A stretch of DNA of 64,000 bases from Nelumbo lutea (GCA_022828595.1 JAKGHH010000001.1:211929848-211993847), one strand, 5' to 3'; shown: positions 46,501-55,932, counted from the stretch's first letter. Notes: generated by a model from the letters alone, not told the origin. Numbers and translations: made by a program.

Positions 46501-48111
46501 CCTGATATGGTTCCATGTAATTTATTTTTCTATTTCTCTACACGATTTATATTCTTATATTATCATTTAGATGTTATGTTTACTATTTGGGCAAAACAGT
46601 TGTGAAGTCCTGTTGTACATTTTTATGATGTGAGGCAGTAGAGAAGGTGAAGCCCGGTATGGTTCCATTTTCCATGTAATTTTCCAAGTCAGTTGCAATT
46701 AGAAGTGGGTCAAGGTTCTGACATGGACCTGGCTGCTGCACATGTGGCTACTCCAGGTTACATCCTATAAGATGAACAATTTGATCTTCCTTGTCAGTGT
46801 TCTTGTGTTAGAGAACCTTCTGTTACTTAAAGTTTCAAATGTAGTAGGTGCATGACAGAGTACTGTGTGCCTATTATATATTGTTTTGTTCAAAGTCTAT
46901 ATAGGATATAGGGGGCTGTATTTGGCCTCAAGCCAAGTATATATTTGGTTTATTTTATCTCTCTTTGTTAACAATGATGTCATGTAGAAATTGTCTGAAT
47001 ACAATCAACTGATTTTGTTTGCATTATCTTTTCTATTTTTCCCCTTTTGGTAGTTTGCCCTACTACCTTGAAAAGGATTTGCAGGCAACATGGAATCTCT
47101 AGATGGCCATCTAGGAAGATAAACAAAGTGAACCGTTCATTAAGGAAAATACAGACTGTGATTGACTCAGTGCAAGGGGTACAAGGTGGATTGAAGTTTG
47201 ATCCTATTACTGGGGAATTTGTGGCAGCAGCTCCAATCGTCCAAGATTTGGAGGCAAGAACCAACATGTTCTCTGCAAACAAAAATCTGGCTGCCAGAAA
47301 CCCAGATCCAGCTTCCCAAGGTGTAGCATCGGCAGTCCCCATACTTCACACGAAGGGTGAGGGTACCACAGTGAAGTTGGAAGAAGATGATTGTTCTGGA
47401 AGTACACAAGGGGTCCCTGTAGGGAACATGCTTCTGCCTAATACATTTGAAGGAGAAAGAGAGAAATCTAACAACCCTTCAGTTGGTTTTAGTCATGATT
47501 CTAAATTTGCTACATTAGACTCTGGATTATTGCAGCCAGTGAGATGTAACAGATGGGACCCACACAAGGGCGGTTTGAGTTTAGAGAGTTCTGATTGCCA
47601 TATCACATCACGAAGCTCTAGCTCTATGGCAGTAAATGATGATATGGATACTGGGATTGATGGTGATGCCCAGCCAAGTTCGTCAGGGATGACTGATTCA
47701 TCGAATGGTTCAGGCTCAATGATGAATGGTAGTGCATCAAGCTCCCCAAGGTTCCTTGAACAAAAAAGTTCAAGAGTCAAAGCATGCAACAAAGACAGTG
47801 GATTAATAATAACAATTAAAGCCACTTACAAAGATGACACAGTGAGATTCAAGTTTGGACCTGGCATGGGTTGTTTCCAATTGATGGACGAAATTGCCAA
47901 GAGGTTCAAATTGCAGCCTGGGACATTCCAACTCAAGTACCTTGATGATGAGGCTGAGTGGGTTTTATTGATGAGTGACTCTGATTTGCAGGAATGCCTT
48001 GAGATTTTGGAGTCTATTGGGTCTCGTAGTGTTAAACTCATGGTTCGTGATCTGCCTTTGGGGACAGGCAGTTCTGATAGTAGCAATTGCTTATTCATAG
48101 GAAGCTTATGA
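24605..48111 (+). CDS. NIN-like protein (NLP8/NLP9-type) RWP-RK transcription factor, five exons over 23.5 kb
   Basis: NLPs are nuclear transcription factors that sense nitrate and activate nitrate-response genes. Predicted exons: 24605-25564, 34249-34293, 34425-35183, 41940-42063, 47054-48111, about 981 codons, the usual size for the family. The start [12 protein letters not shown] matches the NLP8/9 N-terminus. Exons 1-3 encode the nitrate-responsive GAF-like region ([45 protein letters not shown]). Exons 4-5 encode the RWP-RK DNA-binding domain ([20 protein letters not shown], then [21 protein letters not shown]). The C-terminus is a PB1 domain with the Lys of ITIKATY and the acidic [20 protein letters not shown] motif. 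Ser225 (YRDASRAF) appears to align with the CPK-phosphorylated Ser205 of Arabidopsis NLP7 (from memory). All junctions are in phase and no stop was found, so it is probably functional in spite of 20 kb of intron. Confidence 0.95.
25862..25937 (-). mobile_element. tRNA-derived SINE-like repeat (copy B)
   Basis: On the minus strand it has an A-box-like TGGTCGTAGCGG (25911-25922) and a B-box GGATCGAATCC (25893-25903) at tRNA-like spacing, and ends GGCTACCC before a run of C (G13 on the plus strand at 25850-25862). It shares its block order with 8728-8806. Confidence 0.55.
26005..26120 (+). repeat. Perfect 58-bp tandem duplication
   Basis: The unit starting ATTGCACTCATGAAATAATA occurs at 26005-26062 and again, identical, at 26063-26120. 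The lack of differences suggests a recent duplication or an assembly artefact. Confidence 0.9.
26380..29700 (-). mobile_element. L1-type LINE, ORF1 and endonuclease part (degenerate), antisense in NLP intron 1
   Basis: Read on the minus strand, ORF1 shows a DUF4283-like region ([33 protein letters not shown] near 28800-28900). A long Ser/Pro-rich segment follows (28318 to 27590). ORF2 begins with an endonuclease: [48 protein letters not shown] and SDHWPI (27290 to 26750), then the linker region leading to LKEGDN near 26390. Frameshifts and stops are frequent. The reverse transcriptase is absent, so this copy lacks its 3' half, the reverse of the usual 5' truncation. Confidence 0.88.
29701..31550 (-). 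mobile_element. Further LINE ORF1-like remnants (minus strand)
   Basis: Fragments such as [15 protein letters not shown] near 30780-30840 (minus) resemble plant LINE ORF1, with stops in all frames. It may be a second, older copy beside the one at 26.4-29.7 kb. The 5' boundary is not clear. Confidence 0.35.
31557..32188. mobile_element. Nest of small TIR elements
   Basis: Outer ends GGTGCTGTTTGGAAAG and (reverse complement) GGCCCCATTTGGATTT are flanked by TAC on both sides. Within lie at least two further inverted pairs: TGTGTTTGGAAC with GTTCCAAACACA at about 31622 and 31934, and TTTGGTTGGAGG with CCCCCAACCAAA at about 31979 and 32138 (continuing ATCTTTCTGC / GCAGAAAGAT). The exact order of insertions is not certain. 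Confidence 0.55.
33705..34000 (+). mobile_element. LINE ORF2 fragment (linker between endonuclease and RT)
   Basis: The plus strand reads [40 protein letters not shown] and [15 protein letters not shown], the typical stretch between the LINE endonuclease and reverse transcriptase. It is the same region found on the other strand near 26.4-26.6 kb, but in the opposite orientation and less decayed. Confidence 0.8.
34249..34293 (+). CDS. NLP exon 2 (45-bp micro-exon)
   Basis: Between TATGTGCAG and GTATTCAT lie 15 codons reading [15 protein letters not shown]. This is the conserved NLP block that joins ALE of exon 1 to the [12 protein letters not shown] of exon 3. It is too short to stand out as a reading frame. 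Confidence 0.92.
34425..35183 (+). CDS. NLP exon 3 (second half of the nitrate-responsive region)
   Basis: The acceptor TTATTTTACAG ends at 34424. The exon begins [20 protein letters not shown] and includes [34 protein letters not shown] and [12 protein letters not shown]. It ends NNQ before a weak donor GTTCCC at 35184. It has 253 codons in phase 0; the frame stays open to 35288 by read-through. Confidence 0.9.
35367..35440 (+). repeat. 26-bp tandem repeat, about 2.7 copies
   Basis: The unit ATATTAATTTTAGAATAATC (first 20 of 26 bp) repeats twice exactly and then partially. Confidence 0.85.
35998..37282. mobile_element. Harbinger/Tourist-like element (1.29 kb), AT-rich core
   Basis: The left end is GGTGCTGTTTGGTAAC and the right end, reverse complemented, is GGAGTCATTTGGTATC. 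TAA lies on both sides (35995-35997 and 37283-37285), the 3-bp duplication typical of this superfamily. The interior 36.1-37.2 kb is extremely AT-rich and has no coding capacity. Confidence 0.65.
37570..38894. mobile_element. Harbinger/Tourist-like element (1.33 kb) carrying a duplicated GC-richer segment
   Basis: The ends are GGTGGCATTTGATTAC and (reverse complement) GGTGGCGTTTGATAAA, with TAA on both sides (37567-37569, 38895-38897). Inside is a tandem duplication with a 300-bp period (37759-38058 and 38059 to about 38345), much richer in G+C than the rest. It has no transposase. Confidence 0.75.
38985..39380 (-). mobile_element. Probable LINE RNase H-region fragment (minus strand)
   Basis: The minus strand shows short Leu-rich open stretches of the type seen near LINE RNase H domains, but no catalytic motif can be placed. 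It lies just before an RNase H remnant on the other strand. Confidence 0.35.
39480..39960 (+). mobile_element. LINE RNase H (RVT_3) domain remnant, plus strand
   Basis: The plus strand reads [20 protein letters not shown] and [20 protein letters not shown], then after a stop [20 protein letters not shown] and finally [11 protein letters not shown]. These are the Asp, Glu and Asp blocks of plant LINE RNase H. A stop at 39669-39671 and later ones break it. Confidence 0.85.
40780..41830 (-). mobile_element. LINE C-terminal fragment with internally duplicated RNase H, minus strand
   Basis: Read on the minus strand, a [19 protein letters not shown] block (about 41750) is followed by an RNase H start, [16 protein letters not shown] (about 41490). 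A second RNase H copy follows: [20 protein letters not shown] (about 41200) and [19 protein letters not shown] (about 40830). TTTTACAACAGAAATTACAC recurs at 40799 and 41221, marking a tandem duplication of about 420 bp; one copy has since lost segments. Confidence 0.8.
41940..42063 (+). CDS. NLP exon 4 (start of the RWP-RK domain)
   Basis: The acceptor TTTTATTATAG ends at 41939 and the donor G|GTAAGA starts at 42064. The 124 bp encode [20 protein letters not shown] and on to DAAKSIG. The last base forms a Val codon with exon 5, giving the conserved [12 protein letters not shown]. Confidence 0.93.
42660..42871. mobile_element. hAT-type MITE (about 212 bp) with CAGGGGCGGAGCCAGG-like ends
   Basis: The left end CAGGGGAGGAGCTAGG and the reverse complement of the right end CAGGGGCGGAGCCAGG match at 14 of 16 positions. 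This terminus is widespread in plant genomes. The flanks (ATTAAGGG / CATAAGGC) agree only partly. The interior is G-rich on the plus strand. Confidence 0.75.
43565..43785 (+). repeat. 110-bp tandem duplication
   Basis: TCATTTTCATACAGCAAGGG occurs at 43571 and 43681 and both copies continue alike for 110 bp. The differences noted are ACGTAGCGATT versus ACATAGTGATT, both at CpG sites. Confidence 0.9.
44735..46050 (-). mobile_element. L1-type LINE 3' half (zf-RVT region to 3' end), minus strand
   Basis: On the minus strand: [11 protein letters not shown] (about 46010), then [20 protein letters not shown] and [17 protein letters not shown] (45860 to 45640). After these come the zf-RVT block ([26 protein letters not shown] near 45370) and a 3' UTR ending near 44740. 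Only the part downstream of the RT core remains, the usual 5'-truncated form. It contains a small poly(A) insertion described separately. Confidence 0.88.
45721..45775 (-). mobile_element. Ultra-short retroposed insertion: 17-bp target duplication around a poly(A) tail
   Basis: CCCAAAACTTGATTGTT occurs at 45721-45737 and 45759-45775 in the middle of the LINE's [10 protein letters not shown] coding block. Between them are only a T run (45736-45749) and GATGAATTT. On the minus strand that is about 9 nt plus poly(A), as expected of an extremely 5'-truncated LINE or SINE insertion. Confidence 0.75.
46130..46252. mobile_element. Right end of a hAT-like element related to the one at 12867-18980
   Basis: The sequence ends CACTTTTAAAACACTG at 46252 and is preceded by the same kind of ACGCCTTG, GTGCCTCACC and TTGCACTTG motifs as the right half at 18880-18980. 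A matching left end was not found. Confidence 0.5.
46323..46405 (+). repeat. 44-bp imperfect tandem duplication
   Basis: GGGTGCTAAAGTGGGAAATC and GGGTGCTAAAGTGGGAGATC start at 46323 and 46367 and continue alike through CCATGATGAA. Confidence 0.85.
47054..48111 (+). CDS. NLP exon 5 (rest of RWP-RK, linker, PB1 domain)
   Basis: The acceptor CTTTTGGTAG ends at 47053. The exon carries [20 protein letters not shown] with the defining RWPxRK motif, a Ser-rich linker and a C-terminal PB1 domain with both basic and acidic faces, ending at TGA 48109. PB1 mediates NLP dimerisation and partner binding. Confidence 0.95.
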
Positions 48112-48540
48112 TGGCATGGAAATGGGTTAAAATTAGCTACATGAAAAATGTGGCTTGTAATTGAAGGGAATTTTTGGTCGGTCCTCTTTAGATGCCAGGA
48201 GAGAGACTTGGAGGTAGTGGGAATGATGGTGGTGATGGCCCTGATGGGCTCCATTCATGTTAATACTTGGTAGATACAAATATACATATTAGAAGTGGCT
48301 ATAAGAGTTTGCTTTCCAAGAATTTCGAGTAGCTTTGCAGTGTAGAAGTTCCAATGTACAGTTGCTGAAAGCATGGAGCAGTTGAAGTTCTTAGATCCAC
48401 AGGTTGTAAATGTTCTGATGTAATCCAATTTGGTTTTTCACGAATGTAGTACCCCTCCATGCATTCTTGGTGCTCCTGTTTGTATATATAGTTAAAGAAT
48501 ACACCTATTAAATTGTATGTACATCAATTTTGAATGAGCC
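48112..48540 (+). other. Presumed 3' UTR of the NLP gene
   Basis: The stretch after the stop codon has no coding signal and ends in AT-rich sequence (ATTAAATTGTATGTACATCA near 48509). The poly(A) site cannot be fixed. Confidence 0.45.
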
Positions 48541-51050
48541 AATACGTTTTTTTTTCATTGGGAATTTCAGGTTATGGTATAGAAAATATTGATTCTTCCT
48601 TTCTCAGTCACAACAAGGATCATGGGTGCATACAAATTGCATCTGATTCACAAAATAATCCCCCCGCCCCCACTTGAACTTCTACCCATTCCTTAACAAG
48701 GACAGAAGTCTTGGAATGACTTCTTGTCATGTGTTGAATGATTCACCCATTCAGTTATGGCTCCTTTTGTCTTTGCACTTGATTCACAGCAGAAAGCAAG
48801 AGCAAAGAAAGAACATGACAGTGGATCAGTGGATGGATGTTGATAGGGGGGAATCGGCCATCAATCAGGTCCCGACATGTGGCATCGACTGAAACAAGCT
48901 TGGCACCTTAGCCCTCGGCCAGCCATCACACAAACGGATGTGAGAAGGAATGGTAAAAGCTATCAAGTTACTGGGTACTTTACTGTCAAAAACTTTGTTT
49001 CCCTTGTACAGTGAAATCAATTCTCATCCGCCACCCAAACAATGAATGCCTTACGGGTTCCAATGTATGTATAGAAATTCAAATTCATATGCATTAGAAT
49101 TTCCATGTGGATTCTAATTCACACAATCCAAAGAGACCCTTTGAAGAAAATAATTAACGTCGAAGGACTCAAACTTCAACGCAATTTCTTTATTCTGAAA
49201 CTTTAGCAATTAAAGTAAGAATAGCAAAAGAGAATTAATATTAAACATAAAAGAATAGGAAAGAGAAACAAATTGGAAAAGATAGGATTTTTAGTGTTTA
49301 AATCCTTGGGTCAAATGGTCTGACTGTGTGGTTCGAATGAACGGTCTGTTCTAACTTAAAAAATAAAAAAACAGCAAAAAATCATTGTTTGGATTGATGA
49401 TTTGACTGCCCGAGTCAGTGGGTTGCTGACCAAATCACCAATTTTTGACTAAAAAGCGATTTTAGGGTAAAATGAAACCGATTATCTAACCGTTCCTGAA
49501 TTTTCCGATCTGACCATCCAATCCAATCCGGTTTTCAAAACCATACTCTGTAGTTTGTTTCAAATCTAGTTCTAATTAACAAAGGTTCATATGTTTCACA
49601 TATCATAACATTAATCTTTTGTTAGCTAATAAGGGTCATAGCTCAATTAAGTGGATTGTTAACTAATAAGCCAGAAGCCCTGCTGTGTGAAAGCCTCCAA
49701 AATGGGCACAACATTTCATTTTTTTTGAGATCCTAATACATTAAATTTAATTTTCCCATTTGTCCAACATGCATGAAGATCCCCAAATAGTTCACCTGAT
49801 CCAAACTGTCCATTAGATTCCATAAAAAAGATAATGAAAACAGAACTATCCATTAGATAGGGAAAACACTCAGATTTTCCATATGTTCTATACAGAATCC
49901 ATATCAGTCAAATTCCCACCCTGAATGTCTATTTCCTACTCGGATTGCACATATGAAAATGACTTATTCTAGGTCTAAAGCAATGCCTTTGATGCTGGAA
50001 TTTTCTACATGAAAGGAGGAGCCTTTCCAGGCCCCTAACTGTATATATATCTTGCCACATGGAAGATGGCTTGCTTAGATTCTTCACTAATTAAACGACC
50101 TGACAAGAAGATGACTTCCCTCAAAAACTGTTTGTCTATGAATTTTAAGTCCTTAATCCATGTCCTTGAAAGGGTTTTATGCAACATGCATGACAACGAG
50201 AAATATATTGTGTAAACTTGCCACGTTGAAAAGGTTGTCTAGGAATTAAGACATGGATTTATGTCGGTATCCTTAATGTTCATTCCTTTGTAATATTGAT
50301 ATTTGTATTGCCATCAAGTGACAAGAAATGGAGATGTGATCCGTATTTCGTGTAATCAATTGCATTTCAGTGTTGTTAGACTCGGGCCAGACGGGCTGGT
50401 TGAACCGGTGATCTGGTATGCCTTTTGGGGTTGGTAGTTCACACAATTCTAATCTCGACTAATAGTAAAATGGTGGTGACCTGGCCCGGTTAGCTTTCGA
50501 GTTTTCTGTTTGGTCAGAATCTGCATGACAAACATTGGTTTATATAAAAACTAGAGAATGACCCTGTACTAAATAAGGGGTAATTAAATGCGTATAAAAT
50601 TTAGTCTGAAGTTTACTATTTAGTTATCAAAATTTAAATAAAAAAAAAATTAATATGGGTCTTGCATTTTTGTAACTGACAATCTATTCTGACCTATTTT
50701 ATTTAAAACCGACTATTAATTTATGTTTTTTTTTTAATTTGATTTAAGATATTAAATGCAATCTTATTGGTAAAAAAATATCCCACTTTATTTGGTATTT
50801 ACTATTTATCTAATAAATCTATTTTGAGTTATTTATTTTTAAGAAGTTAAATTAGGTTGCTTTTTAAAAGTTAAATCAAGTTTGTAATTGATAAAGTATT
50901 TAAATCATTTAAAAACAAATGTGGGTTTATGGTAATCTTTTAATGGGTTCCACCATTTGTATTTAATAGACTATGCATAAACATGTGTTAAGCTAATAAT
51001 TGTCTATTTAGAATGTTTAGTAATGCAATTGTCCACTTTTTGAATCATAT
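48541..51050. other. Intergenic, no feature recognised
   Basis: No conserved coding block, RNA gene or clear TIR pair was seen. The sequence is AT-rich from 50560 on. Confidence 0.4.
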
Positions 51051-51067
51051 TTCTTGAATTAATGGGA

Positions 51068-51242
51068 TGCCATGTGTCTGAATGGTGGTAGTGGGTTGTG
51101 GGCTTTAGCAGCAAATTCTCAAAAAATGTCACATGTCTAGCTTTCCAGAAAAATGAAAAGGCTATTTGTCTGAATGGTGGTAGTGGGCTGTGAGCTTTAA
51201 CAATAACTTCTCAGAAAATGTCATTGTGTCTGAATGGTGGGG
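51068..51242 (+). repeat. Short dispersed direct repeats (TGTCTGAATGGTGG)
   Basis: TGTCTGAATGGTGG starts three times, near 51072, 51167 and 51228. The first two are followed by TAGTGGGYTGTGRGCTTTARC and TTCTCARAAAATGTCA. Confidence 0.7.
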
Positions 51243-51268
51243 GGTTGTAGCCTAAATACCTTCATTTA

Positions 51269-51276
<8 letters not shown>

Positions 51277-51308
<32 letters not shown>
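51277..51308 (+). repeat. (AT)n microsatellite
   Basis: A run of about 15 AT dinucleotides lies directly beside the left end of the next TIR element. Confidence 0.9.
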
Positions 51309-51310
<2 letters not shown>

Positions 51311-51317
51311 GATTTTA

Positions 51318-51831
51318 GGTCATTTACTAGAACACCACCTATAGTTTCATGGATTTACTAAAACCTACTTTGTAGTTTACATTTTACTAAAACACCCCAT
51401 GTAGTTTGCAATCTATTTACATAATTGATTATTGACATTTCACTAAGAAGTGCTTGTTTTTCTATCTGAAAATAGTAACATGATCACCTAAACTGAATGG
51501 GAAATGTTCAAGGGCATGGGCTCATGAATGTTTATTTCAAAATTACCTTTAACAATTTTTTTTGTACAAAAAAAAAAAAAAAAACAAAATTGACCAAATA
51601 GAGCCAAATAGAACAGTTGCTCATGTCTTACTATGGGCAAAATGGTACTTTCATTCTTATTTTCTTTTGACTAAATTTATTCAAATGGACATTAGGGTCA
51701 ATACTTTCATTTTCCACTATAGGGTTGTTTTAGTAAAACGTAAACTACAAGATAGGTTTTAGTAAATCCATAAAATTATGAGGGTGTTTTAGTAAAACGT
51801 AAACTATAAGATAGGTTTTAGTAAATGACCC
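51318..51831. mobile_element. Mutator-like TIR element (about 0.5 kb) with repeated subterminal units
   Basis: The left end GGTCATTTACTAGAACACC pairs with the right end, reverse complement GGGTCATTTACTAAAACC. Both arms repeat a GGATTTACTAAAACCTA...GTAGTTTAC unit. The flanks TAGATTTTA and AAAATTTTA agree at 7 of 9 positions. Confidence 0.65.
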
Positions 51832-52140
51832 AAAATTTTATTTAACATAAGAGCTTAAGCCATAGGGCTTTTAGTTTAGACAAATGACTTCCCTATCTTC
51901 TAAAGAAAGAATATCCAAAAAGTGGTTCTTTCCAAAGTGAAAGTAGTTTAATGCATTATGAAAAGAAAAACTATTCACTTCAAACACGCCGCTACCTATA
52001 AAAGATTACCCACTCTAAATGATGTGGGACCCAAACTAACTTTTCTAATTCAATTCCCTAATTCAAATGAAATAGGTTATTAATTACAAGTTAAAAAATT
52101 AAATAGGAAATCCAAATAGGATTAATCTTAACCAAAATAA

Positions 52141-52406
52141 TAAGCATAATTTCTCCTTAATTATATAGTATTAAGTGGCCACTACAATGCATATGATGGT
52201 GCGCTATTTGACAGCTCTTTGCTGGAGGACAGTTTGAACGTTGGGTTGATGAGATCGATAGGCCGAGCTGTAATAAGCATAATTTCTCCTTAATTATATA
52301 GTAGTAAGTGGCCACTACAATGCATATGATGGTGCACTATTTGACAGCTCTCTGCTAGAGGACAGTTTGAATGTTGGGTTGACGAGATCGGTAGACCGAG
52401 CTATAA
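52141..52406 (+). repeat. 133-bp tandem duplication
   Basis: TAAGCATAATTTCTCCTTAA starts at 52141 and 52274, and the two copies run alike for 133 bp with about ten differences. Confidence 0.88.
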
Positions 52407-53740
52407 GAAGGTAGTGTTAGAGTACGTGGGATGCTTTACTCGGAATGGACACTCCGATGCTTAAGTTAGCGATGGAAGTAAAAAGAAAGCAAAGAGCTTA
52501 GAATGTAATGAGCAAATTTAGTGCACAATCGTGCATACCTTCTATAAATGAAGGAAGTGCCTTTATATGGGCACCTAGTTGATGTAGCACATCCAAAATC
52601 TTTGGGGGAATGTGACTTATTAGCCAACCATAATCGGAGGTGGTTCTAATAGATAGTGATAAGGCTTATCTGATTATCTCCAAAGCGGATGACACAGAAC
52701 TCAACTCTATCACTTAGGTGACGTAGTCCTGAAGGAATTAGAGATGATAAGTCATATATAGTGTAGGTCAGTCATCATGCCATGTTGGTTGCCACCTCCA
52801 ATCTCGGTTAGGTTATTGGGCAATTCGTAGGGAGGTCAGTCTTCTTGCCGAGGTCTTTGGTTTGCTCCACTGAGGTGTGTACGCCATGTAGGACAACCCC
52901 CAAGGTACCTACTCTCCATGTCCTCCTTAGCCCTAGCTGAGGTGACGCAGGGTGTTTAAATCAGTCTCTCGAGGTGTCCAAAGTGTGTCTGAGGTGAGGC
53001 TGAGGTGATTCCGACTGGCCTGATGACATGGCACTGCTTATGTAATGGCTCAAAAGTTCTATATGGCATGAAGTCATTGGAGGGCCAAATTATCCCATCA
53101 GCATATATTAAAGGAAAATCCTCAAAATAGAGGATTTTGACTCCAAACAACAAATTGCCCCATATCATTCCGATAAAAGAGTATTTAGAGAGCCATTCTT
53201 TTCACTTTCAAATTAAACATAAAATTTCTACTTCAATACATGCCTATACCCATCTTATGAAAAAAAGAAAACTCTAGAGAGTGCTTATTTCAACTATCGA
53301 AATTAATTAAAAAAAAAAAAAGATAAAAGTGGTTACTTTTGCTCGAAAAAGAAACTCACTTCGTGGAACCATGTCATACAGGCCAATAATGACCCATCTT
53401 TCAAAATGAATTTTAACAAAATGCATCTACCAAAAAAGGATTTTATTAAAATACAAATATTTACAAATAAAACTTAGATTTCATAATCTCTTACAACAAA
53501 TTAAAAAAAAAAAAAAACTAACTTAAATTTACCATATAGACAATTAATAAGTGCTAAACAGAATATCTCAGAACAATGGTCCGGTCATTATCTAGTTTAT
53601 TCATGTTCTCCGAATAATTAAAGGGAACCTGTAGCCACCAGAGTGCTTCAAATAATTCAAGGAGAGCCCATAGGGATTCCAAGCAGGAGAGTTGGGACTC
53701 CCAGTGGCCCAGTCTAGATAAGTTGGAATATCAGTTTGAC
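52407..53740. other. Intergenic and upstream region of the EF-hand gene
   Basis: No coding homology was seen. The stretch 52430-53000 is less AT-rich than its surroundings and may be an unrecognised repeat. Confidence 0.35.
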
Positions 53741-53754
53741 ATAAAGTGGAGTCG

Positions 53755-53764
53755 TCTATATAAC
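53755..53764 (+). promoter_or_regulatory. TATA box of the EF-hand gene
   Basis: TCTATATAAC lies 129 bp before the start codon. A start of transcription about 30 bp downstream would leave a CT/CA-rich leader of roughly 100 nt, as is usual for plant genes. Confidence 0.65.
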
Positions 53765-53892
53765 GCTAGCTTAATTTCTCTTATTCTTTGGTGGGCTACT
53801 AATCCATTTCATTTTGTTTTGTTCAGTTCAGACTTCAGAGACCAACTCAATCAATATCATCATCTCCTTCAATCCCTCACCATACAAACAAC

Positions 53893-54189
53893 ATGATCAT
53901 GCTTCATGTGTTTCCGGCGGACTCGCCGGCCAAACCCAAGATGACGGTGGAGGAATTCAAGGACTGGCTGCTTTCCATTGATACCGATGGCGATGGTCGC
54001 ATAAGCAAGAAGGAGCTTGAAGAAGCCCTCCTGAAACTAAACTTCAAGTTTGCTGGGTGGAAAGCCTGGAGAGCCTTGAATAAGGCTGACATCAACAAAA
54101 ACAAAGGCATCGATTATGATGTACCAGAGGAGATGGATAAGCTTATCGAGTGTGCTCTTGGTTGGGGAGTCATTATAGTACAGACCTGA
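53893..54189 (+). CDS. Small EF-hand calcium-binding protein (calmodulin-like/polcalcin-like), single exon
   Basis: The 98-residue protein is probably a cytosolic calcium sensor. A first EF-hand loop, DTDGDGRISKKE (about residues 31-42), has all the usual ligands (D1, D3, D5, S9, E12). The second loop, DINKNKGIDYDV (about residues 67-78), has Asp, Asn, Asn and Asp at positions 1, 3, 5 and 9 but Val in place of the Glu at position 12, so it probably binds calcium weakly or not at all. The first ATG at 53893 is chosen; a second Met codon follows two codons later. There is no signal peptide or membrane segment. The TATA box and leader suit an expressed gene. Target and role are unknown. Confidence 0.85.
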   Translation: MIMLHVFPADSPAKPKMTVEEFKDWLLSIDTDGDGRISKKELEEALLKLNFKFAGWKAWRALNKADINKNKGIDYDVPEEMDKLIECALGWGVIIVQT

Positions 54190-55560
54190 TGATGATCTTC
54201 ATGATCCTGATCATGCTGTCTTCCTGCATTATCAACCAGGCCAATGGTATTTTAAAGAGTTAGTTATGTATGAGAGAGAGAGAGATAAAACTACATGAGA
54301 TGACATTTGAAAGTTGCCTTATAGCTAGTGGTAGTTTAATTGTGATTCCATGTTTTTTATCATATTTATATCTACTACTTGGAACTGATCTTAGTAGCAA
54401 TTAATTTTCCTATATGGTAGGACAGAGTGGAGATCATCTCCCTCGTCTAATTTACTGAAAAATGCATTTATTTATTTATTTATTTTTTCAGTTTTGATCT
54501 AGACCTTAGTTCCATGATCTGAACCTCGATAAAGGAGGAGGATTGCATCGGGTTTGAAGTTGGTACTAAAGTTTTTTTGTTAAATTATTGTGATCATGTG
54601 TCCTGATTTGTCTTTTGTACTTCTAAAAAAATTGGAATATTAACATAACAGGACTCATGTAGTTAACTCCTTGAAGGATAAAGGTTAAATGATGATAATG
54701 ATGATGTGATGGCAATAATTATTAATTATTAATCCATGAGAAATGCCACCTTCTCTAGTGATCCATTAGATAGATATGTTTCTTCTCGAGTCATACCCAC
54801 TATTGCCATATTGATGGATCTTCTCCATTTGGCTTGCCTTACCAATCATTCTAGAAATTTTCAATCAATAATAACCAAAAATTATTTATTTATAATATGT
54901 TTATTTATCTGTATTGCATTTCAGACTTTGAAATTTGTTGTATTATTTACTTAATAGCAATAAATATTTCTACTTTCTACTTTTATCATTATTTAATTTA
55001 TCCTTTTCTTTCTTTTTCTTAATCTTATGAAGTATTTTGTGATTGGTTTTGATTTATTTATTTGTCATAACTTAGACATGTTTCTTTGCATTTTCATACT
55101 CAAAAAGTGAATGGTTTCATTTTTCAAGTTAAAAACAATTGTCTAAAGTGTCAACAAGTCTATATCATATTTTGTTATTTAACCCTAAAACAAAAAATTC
55201 ACCCTTAATTAAACATCAGGAATCCCTGCTGGGTACCCAATCAAGGTTCTCCAGTCTTGATTAAAAGTCTTAGATTTTTGGGCCATGGAGTAGGCCGATC
55301 CATTAAATTTTTTTATTTACAAATTTGAAGGAGACTGAGCAAAAAGAGTTCAAAACAAGTTTAGTCTTCTGCAAAAAGCCGTTGGCAAGACTAATGGATT
55401 GAATTCCCCTCCTGCAAAGCTCCGAGAGTTCACTGCGAGTCCTAGCAAATCAGAATGTGGTCGGGGGAGAAATGCTTGGCAAAAAGAGCTCCTTCATAAA
55501 TTGCCCACAGTTCAGCTTCATCACTCGTACCCTGGCTTTTACTTGTTCCATCACACAAAC
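54190..55560. other. 3' region of the EF-hand gene and intergenic DNA
   Basis: The start presumably includes the 3' UTR. The rest is AT-rich with no gene or repeat ends recognised. Confidence 0.4.
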
Positions 55561-55564
55561 CTAA

Positions 55565-55932
55565 GGCTGTGTTTGGAAACGATGCAAATGGGGTGTAAAT
55601 CCCCGGTTCAGGGTAAATTTGCACTCTTCTTCACTTTTACATGTGTTTGGCAACATTACATTTATGCATTGACAAATGACAGACCAATGCATATTTACAT
55701 TGATAATAATATGTAAAAGTGAATCAATAAACAAGAAGTAAATTTGCATTTAAATGGGCTTGTGATAAAAAAAAAAAAAACATATGCTCTATTGGAATTC
55801 ATGTTTGCATCCATTACAGCTAAAAGTCTGTTTGGTAAGAAGGTAAATTTGTAAATGCAAAACTAACCCAATTTTGCAATTTATATGAACTGTTTTACAC
55901 TCTACCTATTTGCATCATTTCCAAACAGAGGC
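55565..55932. mobile_element. TIR MITE (about 370 bp)
   Basis: The left end GGCTGTGTTTGGAAACGATG and the reverse complement of the right end GCCTCTGTTTGGAAATGATG match at 17 of 20 positions, and both continue GCAAAT. The target duplication is not clear. Confidence 0.65.

Larger units (their letters stand above)
42064..47053 (+). other. NLP intron 4 (5.0 kb), splitting the RWP-RK domain
   Basis: It is bounded by GTAAGAGTTC and TTTTGGTAG. It contains a hAT MITE, a 110-bp tandem duplication, a LINE 3' half and a hAT-like end. The pieces 42880-43560, 43790-44730 and 46410-47040 contain nothing recognised. Confidence 0.88.
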
